A DNA stretch of 64,000 bases from Thiothrix litoralis (GCF_017901135.1 NZ_CP072801.1:3488001-3552000), one strand, 5' to 3'. Shown: positions 1-9,090, numbered from the stretch's first letter. Notes: generated by a model not told the origin, from the sequence alone. A program made the numbers and translations.

Positions 1-114
1 GACCGTGACGTGAATGCAGCACGTAACATTTTAGCCGCCGGACTGGCGGTGTTAGCCTTTGGAGAGAATGTTAGCGGTGATGGCATTTCGGTGTCGTTGT
101 CCTGTTCTCGATGA
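1..114 (+). pseudogene. tnpB: 3' end of an IS200/IS605-type TnpB (OrfB) gene, cut by the window edge
   Basis: The first 37 codons read DRDVNAARNI and continue to a TGA at 112-114. They are nearly identical, with a few base changes, to the last codons of the intact TnpB at 23524-24675. DRDVNAA carries the third RuvC aspartate of TnpB, an RNA-guided nuclease of IS200/IS605 and IS1341-like elements. The rest of the gene lies outside the window, so I cannot say whether this copy is intact. It is listed as a partial gene. Confidence 0.85.
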
Positions 115-153
115 ATTAGGAATCCCCTTCCTTTAGGGAGGGGAGGAAGTCAA
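115..153 (+). mobile_element. Right end of the TnpB element (hairpin ending in GTCAA)
   Basis: Directly after the tnpB stop comes AGGAATCCCC, a short hairpin (CCCCTTCC/GGGAGGGG) and the string AAGTCAA at 147-153. The same layout follows the intact tnpB at 24676-24714 (ending TAGTCAA) and, inverted, flanks the decayed copy at 10060-10090 (ending ATGTCAA). The shared GTCAA is therefore the likely right boundary and the likely 3' end of the omega-RNA scaffold. The bases that follow differ at each site, as expected for flanking DNA used as guide. Confidence 0.6.
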
Positions 154-159
154 CATTTA

Positions 160-315
160 CGCCCCCTTTCAGAAATCAAAGCTCAGTATGGTGTCAATCC
201 TATCAAAGATTTACGACCAGTCTGCCCAAACTGCCATGCAGTTTTGCACATGCGTAGCCCCGCATATAGCATCAGTGAAGTGAAAGCGATGCTAGATCAT
301 ACGGACTCAAAATAG
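160..315 (+). pseudogene. C-terminal remnant of an HNH endonuclease
   Basis: In the frame ending at the TAG at 313-315 the DNA reads PLSEIKAQYGVNPIKDLRP, then VCPNCHAVLHMR and a short tail. This resembles the C-terminal half of HNH restriction-like endonucleases, in which the CPNCHAVLH segment holds the zinc/metal cysteines and the last histidine. The upstream half is missing because the TnpB element right end abuts it, so the gene was probably interrupted by that insertion. Whether the other half lies before position 1 cannot be seen. Confidence 0.6.
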
Positions 316-316
316 A

Positions 317-343
317 AAAAGGCGAGTTTCCTCGCCCTTTTCT
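317..343. terminator. Bidirectional rho-independent terminator
   Basis: GGCGAG-TTTC-CTCGCC is preceded by AAAAA and followed by CTTTTCTT, so it has a U-run on both strands. It sits between the HNH remnant (+) and the lpd stop (-) and can end both transcripts. Confidence 0.75.
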
Positions 344-363
344 TTACCTAAACCAATCTCAGT

Positions 364-1800
364 TTAGTGTTTTTTCTTCGGCGCAATCAAATCGGTAATC
401 GTGCCTTCAAACATTTCCGCTGCCATGGCGACCGTTTCGGAAAGCGTCGGATGCGGATGCACCGTCAGCCCAATATCCGTGGCATTCGACCCCATTTCAA
501 TCGCGTGCGCGACTTCGGCAATGAGATCACCGGCGTTCGTGCCGACGATGCCCGCGCCAATCACACGCTCGGTTTCCGCATCGAAAATCAGCTTAGTCAT
601 GCCTTCGTCCCGTCCGATGGATAGCGCTCGTCCGCTGGCTGCCCACGGGAAGACGCCTTTGCCATAGTTGATGCCTTTGGCTTTAGCTTCTTCTTCGGTC
701 ACACCGACCCACGCAATTTCGGGGTCAGTGTAGGCAACGGATGGAATCACCCGTGCATCGAAGTGGCTAGGTAAACCCGCCGCGACTTCGGCAGCGGTTT
801 TGCCTTCGTGAACCGCTTTGTGCGCCAGCATCGGTTGCCCAATGATGTCGCCAATCGCGAAAATGTGCGGCTGGGTAGTACGCATTTGCGTATCCACCAC
901 TTGCACAAAACCACGCTCATCCACCGCCACACCGGCTTTTTCCGCACCGATGCGCTTACCATTCGGCGTGCGCCCGACCGCGACCAATACACGGTCATAC
1001 AGTTGCGGTTCGGCGGGGGCTTGCTTGCCTTCAAAGGTGACTTTCATGCCCGCCGCCGTGGCTTCGACTTTGGTCACGCGGGTTTCTAACCAGATGTTGT
1101 CGTAACGCTTTTTAATGCGGGTGAAATACGGTTTCACCACGTCTTTGTCCGCGCCAGTAATCAGGTTTGGCAGCATTTCGACCACGGTGATTTTTGAACC
1201 TAATGCGGCGTAAACCGTGGCCATTTCCAGCCCGATAATGCCGCCACCGATGACCAGCATGTGTTCCGGTACGCTCGCCAATTCCAGCGCCCCCGTGGAG
1301 TCGATCACGCGTGGATCGTCGGGAATGAAGGGCAGTTTCACCGCTTCTGAACCCGCTGCAATCACGGCTTTTTCAAAGCGCACCACGGTTTTCTTGCCGT
1401 CGTTGCCGATGACTTCGACGTGGTTAGGGTCGAGGAAGGTGCCGACACCGTTGACCACTTGCACTTTGCGCTGTTTTGCCAAGCCCGACAGACCGCCAGT
1501 TAAGCGGTTGACGATCTTTTCTTTCCAGCCGCGCAGTTTGTCGATATCGACTTTTGGCGGGGCGAATTCAATGCCGCAATCCGCGACATCGTGCGCTTCG
1601 TCCAGCACTTTTGCCGCGTGCAGCAAGGCTTTGGACGGAATGCAGCCAACGTTCAAACACACCCCCCCGAGTGTGCTCCAACGTTCCACCAGCACGGTTT
1701 GCAACCCCAAATCGGCTGCACGAAACGCAGCGGTGTAACCGCCGGGGCCTGCACCCAATACCAACAGTTGGCAGGAAAGATCTGCTTTTAAGTTACTCAT
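364..1800 (-). CDS. lpdA: Dihydrolipoyl dehydrogenase (E3 of the pyruvate dehydrogenase complex)
   Basis: This 478-residue flavoprotein reoxidises the dihydrolipoyl groups of AceF and passes electrons through FAD to NAD+. The FAD-binding GAGPGG lies near residue 17. The redox disulfide is in GGVCLNVGCIPSK near residue 50. The NAD-binding VIGGGIIGLEMA lies near 180, and HPHPTLSE, with the catalytic histidine, is near the C-terminus. Length fits the family. A GTG at 1816-1818 overlaps the aceF stop, but the ATG at 1798-1800 has GGGAG eight bases upstream and is preferred. It is the last gene of aceE-aceF-lpd and ends at a bidirectional terminator, so it serves PDH first and may be shared with 2-oxoglutarate dehydrogenase. 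Confidence 0.97.
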   Translation of the reverse strand: MSNLKADLSCQLLVLGAGPGGYTAAFRAADLGLQTVLVERWSTLGGVCLNVGCIPSKALLHAAKVLDEAHDVADCGIEFAPPKVDIDKLRGWKEKIVNRLTGGLSGLAKQRKVQVVNGVGTFLDPNHVEVIGNDGKKTVVRFEKAVIAAGSEAVKLPFIPDDPRVIDSTGALELASVPEHMLVIGGGIIGLEMATVYAALGSKITVVEMLPNLITGADKDVVKPYFTRIKKRYDNIWLETRVTKVEATAAGMKVTFEGKQAPAEPQLYDRVLVAVGRTPNGKRIGAEKAGVAVDERGFVQVVDTQMRTTQPHIFAIGDIIGQPMLAHKAVHEGKTAAEVAAGLPSHFDARVIPSVAYTDPEIAWVGVTEEEAKAKGINYGKGVFPWAASGRALSIGRDEGMTKLIFDAETERVIGAGIVGTNAGDLIAEVAHAIEMGSNATDIGLTVHPHPTLSETVAMAAEMFEGTITDLIAPKKKH

Positions 1801-1814
1801 GATTCCACTCCCGC

Positions 1815-3416
1815 TCACAGAATGAGGTTACGCACGTCGGACAAGACAAACGCGATATGGCTAACGAAACGTGCCGCATACGCGCCATCAATCACGCGGT
1901 GGTCGTAAGACACCGCCAGTGGTTGGATCAGCCGATCGACGATTTCACCATTCACGCGCTTGAGGCGATCTTGCGCACGGGTTAAGCCGAGGATGCCGAC
2001 TTCCGGCGCATTGACAATCGGGGTGAAGTTGGTGCCGCCAATCCCGCCGAGGCTGGAAATGGTGAAGCAACCGCCCTGCATGTCCGCCGCTTTGAGCTTG
2101 CCTTCACGCGCTTTTTTGGAGACTTCGCCCAATTCACGCGCCAATTCAAACAAGCCTTTACGATCCACGTCTTTGATCACCGGGACAACCAAGCCATCCG
2201 GCGTATCGACCGCAATGCCGACGTTGTAGAACTTGCGTTGGATGAGGTTTTCGCCATCATCCGCCAGCGCCGAGTTGAATTTCGGGTATTCCTTCAAACC
2301 TGCCACCACCGCTTTCAGCATGAAGACCAGCGGGGTGAAGTTGAAACCCATCGACTTTGCCTTGTCTTTCAAACTGTTGCGGTACGCTTCCAGTTCGGTA
2401 ATGTCGGCTTCGTCGAAATGGGTGACTTGCGGCACGTTCAGCCATGCACGGTGTAAATGCTTGGCGGAAAGCTTGCCAATGCGTGACATTGGAATGGTTT
2501 CGACCGCGCCGAATTGCGTCCAGTCCGGCTGGGTAATCAGCGGAATACCCATGCTGTTTGCAGGTGCTGCGGCTGGTGCAGCTTTGGCGGCCGCTGGCGC
2601 TTGTGCCACGGCTGCATGGCCACCTTTGCCGAAATTGCGCACATCGGCTTCGGTAATACGCCCGTGTGCGCCTGTACCGGCGACTTTCACCAGATCAATG
2701 CCTAATTCACGCGCAATGCGCCGCACCGATGGACTGGCATGAGCGCGGCGGAAACTTTCCGCATCCACTGCCGGGGCGCTGGCCGCTGGGGTAAGTGAAG
2801 CGGAAGCAACAGGTGCTACGGCATTTACCGGAGCCGCCTCTGGGGATGCACCTGCCACTTCCAAAACCAGAATCAAACTGCCTTCGGAGACTTTATCGCC
2901 CACGGCAATTTTCAGTTGTTTGACCACGCCCGCTTTTGGAGAAGGAATTTCCATCGCGGCTTTGTCAGATTCGAGGGTAATCAACGAGGTTTCCGCGTCG
3001 ACCACATCGCCTTCGCGCACCAACACCTCAATAACATCCACGTCATGGAAGTTGCCAATGTCTGGCACGCAGATTTCTTCCAGACCCGTGGGGGTCACAA
3101 CAGTAACGGGTACTGAAGCTGCTGCACCGCCGGACACTTTCGGCTGTGCCGGGGCGGAAGCGACATTGACGCTGGCTTCACCCGCGTCTTCCAGCAAGAG
3201 GATCAGCGTGCCTTCGGACACCTTGTCGCCTATCGCGATATTGATGGCTTTGACCACCCCACCGCGTGGCGCGGGGATTTCCATCGCCGCCTTGTCGGAT
3301 TCGAGCGTAATCAAGGAATCGTCAATCGCCACGGTATCGCCGACGTTGACCAGGATTTCAATAACTTCGACGTTGGAAAAATTGCCAATGTCGGGAACGT
3401 GAATTTCGATACTCAT
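1815..3416 (-). CDS. aceF: Dihydrolipoyllysine acetyltransferase (E2 of PDH), two lipoyl domains
   Basis: The E2 core of pyruvate dehydrogenase transfers acetyl groups from lipoamide to CoA. Two lipoyl domains are visible (residues about 1-75 and 115-190), each with the lipoylated lysine in ESDKAAMEIP. They are separated by Ala/Pro-rich linkers. A peripheral subunit-binding domain (ASPSVRRIARELGID, about 230-265) follows. The catalytic domain ends with SYDHRVIDGAYAARF, which contains the HxxxDG active site. E. coli AceF has three lipoyl domains; two is common in other gammaproteobacteria. The ATG at 3414-3416 follows TTTGGAG at good spacing, and the upstream GTG would overlap that ribosome site. 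It lies 15 bases after aceE and 14 before lpd. Confidence 0.97.
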   Translation of the reverse strand: MSIEIHVPDIGNFSNVEVIEILVNVGDTVAIDDSLITLESDKAAMEIPAPRGGVVKAINIAIGDKVSEGTLILLLEDAGEASVNVASAPAQPKVSGGAAASVPVTVVTPTGLEEICVPDIGNFHDVDVIEVLVREGDVVDAETSLITLESDKAAMEIPSPKAGVVKQLKIAVGDKVSEGSLILVLEVAGASPEAAPVNAVAPVASASLTPAASAPAVDAESFRRAHASPSVRRIARELGIDLVKVAGTGAHGRITEADVRNFGKGGHAAVAQAPAAAKAAPAAAPANSMGIPLITQPDWTQFGAVETIPMSRIGKLSAKHLHRAWLNVPQVTHFDEADITELEAYRNSLKDKAKSMGFNFTPLVFMLKAVVAGLKEYPKFNSALADDGENLIQRKFYNVGIAVDTPDGLVVPVIKDVDRKGLFELARELGEVSKKAREGKLKAADMQGGCFTISSLGGIGGTNFTPIVNAPEVGILGLTRAQDRLKRVNGEIVDRLIQPLAVSYDHRVIDGAYAARFVSHIAFVLSDVRNLIL

Positions 3417-3431
3417 CAGGGTCACTCCAAA

Positions 3432-6131
3432 TCAAGCGTACAGCGGGTTGGGTTTTTCAGGGTCGATGCCGTATTTTGCCAGCGCGTCCAGCACCGTCTG
3501 CGGCGTGATGTTGCCTTTGGCTTTACTGGATTTTTGCTGATCGGCCAGCGCTTTCAAGGCAGCGACGGTGACGTAATGACGGTCAACTTCAAAATGCGCC
3601 CGCAACGCCTCCCGGCTGTCGGAACGCCCGAAACCGTCTGTTCCCAGTACATGGAAATCCCCCGGCACATACGCGCGGATTTGTTCCGCAAAGGTGCGGA
3701 TGTAATCGGTCGAGGCAATCACTGGCCCTTGCTGACCTTCCAGGCATTGCGTGACCCACGGTTTGCGTGCTTCCTGATCAGGATGCAGCAAATTCCACCG
3801 TGCACACGCCGCGCCATCCCGTGCCAATTCGTTGAGGCTTGGGGTTGCCCAAATGTCAGCGTCTACGCCCCAATCAGCTTGCAACAAGTCAGCCGCCGCA
3901 ATCACTTCCCGCAAGATTGAACCACAACCCAGCAATTGCACGCGGTTCGCCGCTTTGCCTGTGGCAGTGCGGAACGGGTACATGCCCTTGATAATGCCTG
4001 CTTCCGAACCTTCCGGTAGCGCGGGCATGGTGTAGTTTTCGTTCAGGGTGGTGATGTAATAGAACACGTTTTCACCGTCCTGATACATGCGCTTCATGCC
4101 GTCGTGCGCAATCACCGCCACTTCATACGCGAAGGTCGGGTCATACGATTTGCAGTTCGGAATAAAGCCCGCGAACAATTGGCTGTGCCCGTCTTGATGC
4201 TGCAAGCCTTCGCCATTCAGCGTGGTACGCCCTGAAGTCCCGCCGACCAAGAAGCCGCGTGCCAACATATCGCCCGCTGCCCACGCCAAGTCACCAATGC
4301 GCTGGAAACCGAACATGGAGTAGAAAATATAAAACGGAATCATCATCTTATGGTTGTTGGCATAAGAGGTAGAAGCCGCAATCCATGACGACATCGCGCC
4401 GTCTTCGTTAATGCCTTCTTCCAACAACTGACCCTTTTGGGTTTCCTTGTACGGCATAATGTCGTTGGCATCTTCCGGCTCGTATTTCTGGCCTTCCGGT
4501 GAGTAAATACCCACTTGGCGGAACATGCCTTCCATCCCGAAAGTACGCGCTTCGTCCGGCACGATTGGCACCAAACGCGGCCCCAATTCCTTGTGACGCG
4601 CAATGGCTACCATGACGCGAACCATTGCCATCGTGGTGGAAAGGGTGCGTTCGCCGGTGTCTTTCAAGAGTGCATCGAACATCGACAGCTCAGGAATGGC
4701 CAGCGTCTCAAAATTATGCGGACGGTTGGGTAAGTAACCCCCCAAGGCTTGGCGACGTTCGTGCAGATACTGCATTTCGGGCGAGTCTGCTGCTGGTTTG
4801 TAGAATTCCGCACTTTCGATTTGTTGCTCGGAAACCGGAATGTTGAAACGGTCGCGCAGTTTCAATAACTGGTCGGAACTCAGTTTTTTCTGCTGATGGC
4901 TGATATTCATGCCTTCGCCCGCTTCGCCCATGCCGTAACCTTTCACGGTATGCATGAGGATAACAGTAGGGCGACCGACAGAATGCACCGCATTGTGATA
5001 AGCCGCGTAGACTTTATCCTGATCGTGACCGCCGCGAATCAAGTCGTAGTAAATCTGGTCGTCGCTCATGTCGGCAACCATCGATTTCAGCTCAGGGTAT
5101 TTGCCGAAGAAGCGTTCGCGGATGTACGCGCCGCCTTTGTTTTTGAAGTTCTGGTATTCGCCGTCGATGCATTCCATCATCAACTTGCGCAGCAACTGAC
5201 CGTATTGCGGATCAGCCAGCAAACGATCCCAGCCTGAACCCCACAATACCTTGATCACATTCCAGCCCGCGCCCCGGAAGTTGCCTTCCAGTTCTTGCAC
5301 GATTTTGCTGTTGCCGCGTACCGGGCCATCCAAGCGTTGCAGGTTGCAGTTAACCACGAACACCAGATTGTCGAGTTTTTCACGGGAAGCCAGTGCAATC
5401 GCGCCTTGGGACTGCGGCTCATCCATTTCACCGTCGCCCAGAAACGCCCAAACCTTACGGCCTTCCGCATGATTTTCAGCTTTCTTCGTCAACTCTCTGT
5501 TTTCTAAATACTTTAAAAAACGCGCTTGGTAAATGGCCATGATTGGGCCTAAGCCCATCGAGACGGTGGAAAACTGCCAGAAATTCGGCATCAAATACGG
5601 GTGCGGATAGGAAGAAATCCCCTTGCCGCCCGCTTCAATACGGAAGTTTTCCAACTGATCTTCGCCAATACGCCCTTCCAGAAAAGCGCGGGCATACGTA
5701 CCTGGGGCAGTATGTCCTTGAATAAACAGCATATCGCTGCCATTCGGATGGTCATGGCCTTTCCAGAAGTGGTTATAACCCACTTCATACATAATCGCTG
5801 AAGATTGGAAGGAGGCAATGTGACCGCCGGGGGAGGCGGGTTTACGGTTGGCGCGTACCACCATCGCGGTGGCATTCCAGCGCAATGCCCGCAAAATATG
5901 GCGTTCCAGCTCTAAATTTCCTGGATAAACAGGCTGTTGGCCAACTGGAATGGTATTGACGTAAGGCGTTTGCATGTCGGGTGGCTCAATGCCAGACTCG
6001 AAGGCCTTCTCAATGGTTTTTTGTAACAAGTGGCGAGCGCGTTCCGCACCAAGGCGTTCCACCACCACATCGATGGCCTCTTGCCATTCCGCCGTTTCTT
6101 GCGGGTCAAGATCGTGATAATCCGTACTCAT
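3432..6131 (-). CDS. aceE: Pyruvate dehydrogenase E1 component, homodimeric type
   Basis: This 899-residue enzyme decarboxylates pyruvate with thiamine diphosphate and reductively acetylates lipoyl-AceF. It is the long single-chain alpha2 type. The ThDP/Mg motif is in AFLGDGEMDEPQSQGA near residue 230, and the N-terminal region (YVNTIPVGQQPVYPG) matches the AceE family. Length is close to the usual 885-900. AGGAGA lies seven bases before the ATG. It is the first gene of the operon, and its leader carries a perfect 13-bp inverted repeat at 6190-6231 that may be regulatory. No PdhR gene is visible beside it. Confidence 0.98.
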   Translation of the reverse strand: MSTDYHDLDPQETAEWQEAIDVVVERLGAERARHLLQKTIEKAFESGIEPPDMQTPYVNTIPVGQQPVYPGNLELERHILRALRWNATAMVVRANRKPASPGGHIASFQSSAIMYEVGYNHFWKGHDHPNGSDMLFIQGHTAPGTYARAFLEGRIGEDQLENFRIEAGGKGISSYPHPYLMPNFWQFSTVSMGLGPIMAIYQARFLKYLENRELTKKAENHAEGRKVWAFLGDGEMDEPQSQGAIALASREKLDNLVFVVNCNLQRLDGPVRGNSKIVQELEGNFRGAGWNVIKVLWGSGWDRLLADPQYGQLLRKLMMECIDGEYQNFKNKGGAYIRERFFGKYPELKSMVADMSDDQIYYDLIRGGHDQDKVYAAYHNAVHSVGRPTVILMHTVKGYGMGEAGEGMNISHQQKKLSSDQLLKLRDRFNIPVSEQQIESAEFYKPAADSPEMQYLHERRQALGGYLPNRPHNFETLAIPELSMFDALLKDTGERTLSTTMAMVRVMVAIARHKELGPRLVPIVPDEARTFGMEGMFRQVGIYSPEGQKYEPEDANDIMPYKETQKGQLLEEGINEDGAMSSWIAASTSYANNHKMMIPFYIFYSMFGFQRIGDLAWAAGDMLARGFLVGGTSGRTTLNGEGLQHQDGHSQLFAGFIPNCKSYDPTFAYEVAVIAHDGMKRMYQDGENVFYYITTLNENYTMPALPEGSEAGIIKGMYPFRTATGKAANRVQLLGCGSILREVIAAADLLQADWGVDADIWATPSLNELARDGAACARWNLLHPDQEARKPWVTQCLEGQQGPVIASTDYIRTFAEQIRAYVPGDFHVLGTDGFGRSDSREALRAHFEVDRHYVTVAALKALADQQKSSKAKGNITPQTVLDALAKYGIDPEKPNPLYA

Positions 6132-6189
6132 TAGTGTTCTCCTAGCGATTGTATTAGCAGTTACAGTGAGATTTTTTGTGTTATGCCTA

Positions 6190-6231
6190 CCCGAAAGGGA
6201 TATGTCACACCCCCTGCCTATCCCTTTCGGG
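6190..6231. promoter_or_regulatory. Perfect 13-bp inverted repeat in the aceE leader/promoter
   Basis: CCCGAAAGGGATA at 6190-6202 is matched exactly by TATCCCTTTCGGG at 6219-6231, with a 16-base spacer. It ends 58 bases upstream of the aceE ATG. There is no T-run on the aceE strand, so it is not a simple terminator. It could be an operator, an mRNA leader hairpin or a dispersed repeat; the sequence alone does not decide. Confidence 0.5.
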
Positions 6232-6650
6232 CGAGATACTACTATAGATTCGCAAAGAAAGGCGTTAATTTTATGTTTAAATTATTCAATGATCATGATT
6301 TAAAAAAATAAACTTAATTATCAATTATTTGTGATTAACAAATTTATTTTTAGTTTTAGCCTTAGCATAATTGATTAATTTAACAACGATATTTACGCTA
6401 TTTTTAGGTAAGAATTCAGGATAATTCGGGATGGAAAAGCAGACTTTGCTTCATTTTTGCGAGGAGGAGCGGTGACTCACAGAAAACCAATGTCTTGAAT
6501 AATTATTGTTTTATTTTCAATGACTTGAATTTTAACATTCAATATTTTGGTTTGAATAGAACAGTTTGTAATGATGCAGGCGCAACCGATTGACTCGCTG
6601 ATGTGCACAGATGGTTTATCACGGGAAGTGGATGCGATTCCCGCAGGCTA
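6232..6650. other. AT-rich non-coding stretch upstream of aceE
   Basis: About 420 bases between the aceE leader repeat and the end of the LysM gene are markedly richer in A and T than the flanking genes and hold no credible open frame. The aceE promoter must lie here or in the leader. A strong-looking GAGGAGG at about 6461 is followed by a GTG frame of only eight codons, so I do not call a gene. Confidence 0.6.
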
Positions 6651-7169
6651 TTAGTGACCGTCAAGCGGTGGGGTATCCGGGATCAACAGGGTAATTCCCG
6701 CCGGGATCTGGTTAGGCGAGACGATTTTTTCCTGATTGACATCGTAAATCTGGTGATATTTCTGCGCATCCCCGTAAATCTGGATGGCAATGGCCGAGAG
6801 TGAAGAGCCTTCCGCTACTTTGAAATACGTGGTGGTTGTGCCATCGGCGGCTTTTTTGGTAATGAGTGTACCGTGGGTTTTCTGTGGTTCTACTGCTGGC
6901 TGTTCTTTTGGAGCAGGCGCTTTGGGGATGTTTTCCACAACCGCTTTCGGCGGCGTGGGGGTCGGGGTGGGGGCTGGCGCACCACCCAACAGGACTTTGG
7001 TGGCTTCCAGCAGCGTATCCTGTGCCGCTTTATCGTTCCCTGATGGAGCCATCAACTCCTGTGCGGCTTCCAGTAAAGCTGCCTGATCCAGTTTGTTATC
7101 GGCGTAAACCTGCCCACTGAGCAATAGCATAGCGCTTAGCAGGCCAGCGACGGTGTGTGGCATTTCCAT
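6651..7169 (-). CDS. Secreted LysM-domain protein
   Basis: The protein has 172 residues. An N-terminal signal peptide (MPHTVAGLLSAMLLLSGQVYA) is followed by a helical region, a Pro-rich linker (PTPTPTPPKAVVENIPKAP) and one LysM domain (about residues 115-165: YFKVAEGSSLSAIAIQIYG, ending in an ITLLIPDTPP tail). LysM binds N-acetylglucosamine polymers, so the protein probably attaches to peptidoglycan in the periplasm. The resemblance is to FimV/LysM-type anchors. AGGAGG lies seven bases before the first ATG. It is the last gene of a four-gene operon, 11 bases after the Cache/HAMP receptor, and may couple that receptor to the cell wall. Confidence 0.75.
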   Translation of the reverse strand: MEMPHTVAGLLSAMLLLSGQVYADNKLDQAALLEAAQELMAPSGNDKAAQDTLLEATKVLLGGAPAPTPTPTPPKAVVENIPKAPAPKEQPAVEPQKTHGTLITKKAADGTTTTYFKVAEGSSLSAIAIQIYGDAQKYHQIYDVNQEKIVSPNQIPAGITLLIPDTPPLDGH

Positions 7170-7180
7170 GCGTATTCCTC

Positions 7181-8380
7181 CTACTTGCTGATGCGGCGGG
7201 TGAGTATATTGAGCGATTTGCGCAAACGTTCCACCGCTGCACTGAGCGCCTGAGTTTTGTCATAGGCGGGCACGTTCACGGGCGTATCGGTTTCGCCCAG
7301 ACTAAGGCGTTCGACCACCTCGGTCAGCTCATCCAGCGGGCGGGTGATATGCCGGGAGAGTCGGACAGCGACCAAACCAGAAAGCAGCAGAATCAGCGCA
7401 CCCATGCCCAAGTATTTCCAGAAGGCAGACCAAACCGGCGCAAACACAACAGCGTTGTCAGCGATGCTGATCAAGGTGCCGATCGTGTGCTGGCCATTAT
7501 TCAGTTTGACCGGGAAAGTGCTGATGAAACGTTCGCCTAGCTGGAATTCACTGGGCTTGCTGCCATCACCCAAACGGTCTTTGAGTTCCGGGTAATCGGT
7601 AAACAGGTTCGCGCCGGTTTTGAGGTCAGTGGGGCCGCCCCAAGCTTTGGTGGCATCGGGGTGATAGAAGTAAAAACCTTCAGGGGAAACAAACAGCAAG
7701 GTTTGGCTTGCACTTTGGGCATTTTTCACCAGCTCCACCACATCAGTCCCCAGTGTGTTCAGCAGGATCATGCCTTGCTGTTTCTTGTCGGTATCGAACA
7801 GGGATGTGCCGTAACGGATACTGGGACGTGGCGGGTCTTCCAGCACGCCGGGTGATTTTTCCTTGAGATCCAGTGGGGAAATATACACGCCGCCGTTGGG
7901 TTGCTTGAGGCTTTCGGTGACGAAATAGCGGTTCTTTTTATTCAACAATTTATCTTCGGGGATAATCGCGGCAGTGTCGCCGTTGAGACTGATGCGCACG
8001 ATTTCCATGCCGTCGTTGTCGATCAAGCGTACCTGATCGTAGATGTGTCGGTTTTGGGAAAACTGGCGAAAACTGTTGCTCAAATTGGCCAGCATGAGTT
8101 TGCGGGTGGCTTCATCACCTTGTTTCAGGGCGGCCAGATACAGTCCGACATCGTTGGAATCGCGCAAATAGAACATATCCCCCTGCACGCCTTGAAAGAA
8201 CATCTGTATTTGTTCGTTCACCAGCGAGAGCTTGCTGCCGCCTTTTTCGATAGCGTGCTGGTGTAGCATACTGGTGCTGGATTGCAGGGCATACCCGCCG
8301 ATCAGCAGCAAAGGCAACAGGCTAACCAGCAACAGGGCTAATAGTATCTGGGTACGGATGTTATTGAGACGTAACGACAT
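7181..8380 (-). CDS. Membrane receptor with extracytoplasmic Cache-like sensor and HAMP domain, no output domain
   Basis: The protein has 399 residues. A first TM helix (ILLALLLVSLLPLLLIGGYA) is followed by a ~280-residue periplasmic region of the double-Cache type (VRLIDNDGMEIVRI, LFVSPEGFYFYHPDA). A second TM (about 310-335) leads into a HAMP domain (SRHITRPLDELTEVVERLSLG) and a short helical end. There is no histidine kinase, GGDEF or methyl-accepting domain, so the signal must pass to partner proteins. The Roadblock-like proteins encoded just upstream are candidates, and the LysM protein follows. Architecture is clear; ligand and output are unknown. Confidence 0.75.
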   Translation of the reverse strand: MSLRLNNIRTQILLALLLVSLLPLLLIGGYALQSSTSMLHQHAIEKGGSKLSLVNEQIQMFFQGVQGDMFYLRDSNDVGLYLAALKQGDEATRKLMLANLSNSFRQFSQNRHIYDQVRLIDNDGMEIVRISLNGDTAAIIPEDKLLNKKNRYFVTESLKQPNGGVYISPLDLKEKSPGVLEDPPRPSIRYGTSLFDTDKKQQGMILLNTLGTDVVELVKNAQSASQTLLFVSPEGFYFYHPDATKAWGGPTDLKTGANLFTDYPELKDRLGDGSKPSEFQLGERFISTFPVKLNNGQHTIGTLISIADNAVVFAPVWSAFWKYLGMGALILLLSGLVAVRLSRHITRPLDELTEVVERLSLGETDTPVNVPAYDKTQALSAAVERLRKSLNILTRRISK

Positions 8381-8412
8381 GGCGGAATCCTTATCCTGGG
8401 TGGTGAGTGGCG

Positions 8413-9072
8413 TTAGGGGTTGATGATCTGGTTTGCCTGTTGCTGAAATTGTTGCCGATCTGTATCCACATCAAACTCTGGCAGGAAGGCATCCAGCAAA
8501 TGGGGCAAGTTTGTCTGGGTTTGGGCATATTGCTGTTTCCATGTCGCGAGTGCATCGCTAAATAACCAGTTGGCGGCAGGCCCTAGGTGGTGGATCAGCA
8601 GTTTTTGCAACGCCTCCAGTTTTTGCTGCGTCGCTGCGTTTATCGGCTCATCTCCTAGCAGCGGAGCGGGGGCGGGAGTTGTGACGAGTAAAGAGGGTGC
8701 AACAGGCGTGGCGGTTAGTACTGAGGTTGCGCGGCTATCAATGGTTTCCAGCCATTTGCTGATCAGCAGTTTAACCCGCAAGTGGGTCAGTGGCAGATTG
8801 AGTTTTATATCGGTCAGTAATAAAACAATATGCGCTTCCTTAATACGATAAGCCGCTAACATGCTGCCATCTTGCAACAGGTAAATTTCTTCATAGTTTT
8901 TATTGATGGAATGCGCGACATCAAATACTTGTTCAATCATTTGCAAGGCAGACAATAAGCTGCCGGATGAATCCTTAGGAAACGTGGATGCCATGATGGT
9001 TTGCTGATGGTAAATACAGCCGTTGTATACGCCTTGCAGTTCACAGATGTTTGCTAGCGTCTTGTCTATCAT
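8413..9072 (-). CDS. Protein with N-terminal Roadblock/LC7-like domain
   Basis: The protein has 219 residues with no signal peptide or TM. Residues 10-115 show the alternating strand/helix pattern of Roadblock/LC7 folds: VYNGCIYHQQTIMAS, a helix VFDVAHSINKNYEE, then strands IYLLQDGSMLAAYRI and AHIVLLLTDIKLN, and a final helix LRVKLLISKWLETI. The C-terminal third is an Ala/Thr/Pro linker plus a helical segment. Roadblock proteins are dimeric scaffolds or GAPs of small Ras-like GTPases such as MglA, but no GTPase gene is in this operon. It lies between a shorter Roadblock-like gene and the Cache/HAMP receptor. The family call is by pattern only. Confidence 0.5.
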   Translation of the reverse strand: MIDKTLANICELQGVYNGCIYHQQTIMASTFPKDSSGSLLSALQMIEQVFDVAHSINKNYEEIYLLQDGSMLAAYRIKEAHIVLLLTDIKLNLPLTHLRVKLLISKWLETIDSRATSVLTATPVAPSLLVTTPAPAPLLGDEPINAATQQKLEALQKLLIHHLGPAANWLFSDALATWKQQYAQTQTNLPHLLDAFLPEFDVDTDRQQFQQQANQIINP

Positions 9073-9090
9073 GTGGATCAGATCCCTCGG

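Noticed and set aside
6320..6360. Possible FNR/CRP-like half-sites in the aceE upstream region
   Set aside because: TTGTGATTAACAAA-like strings occur in AT-rich DNA without proper symmetry; too weak to call.
6461..6500. GAGGAGG followed by a GTG frame upstream of aceE
   Set aside because: The frame closes after eight codons and lies in AT-rich DNA; a leader peptide cannot be supported.
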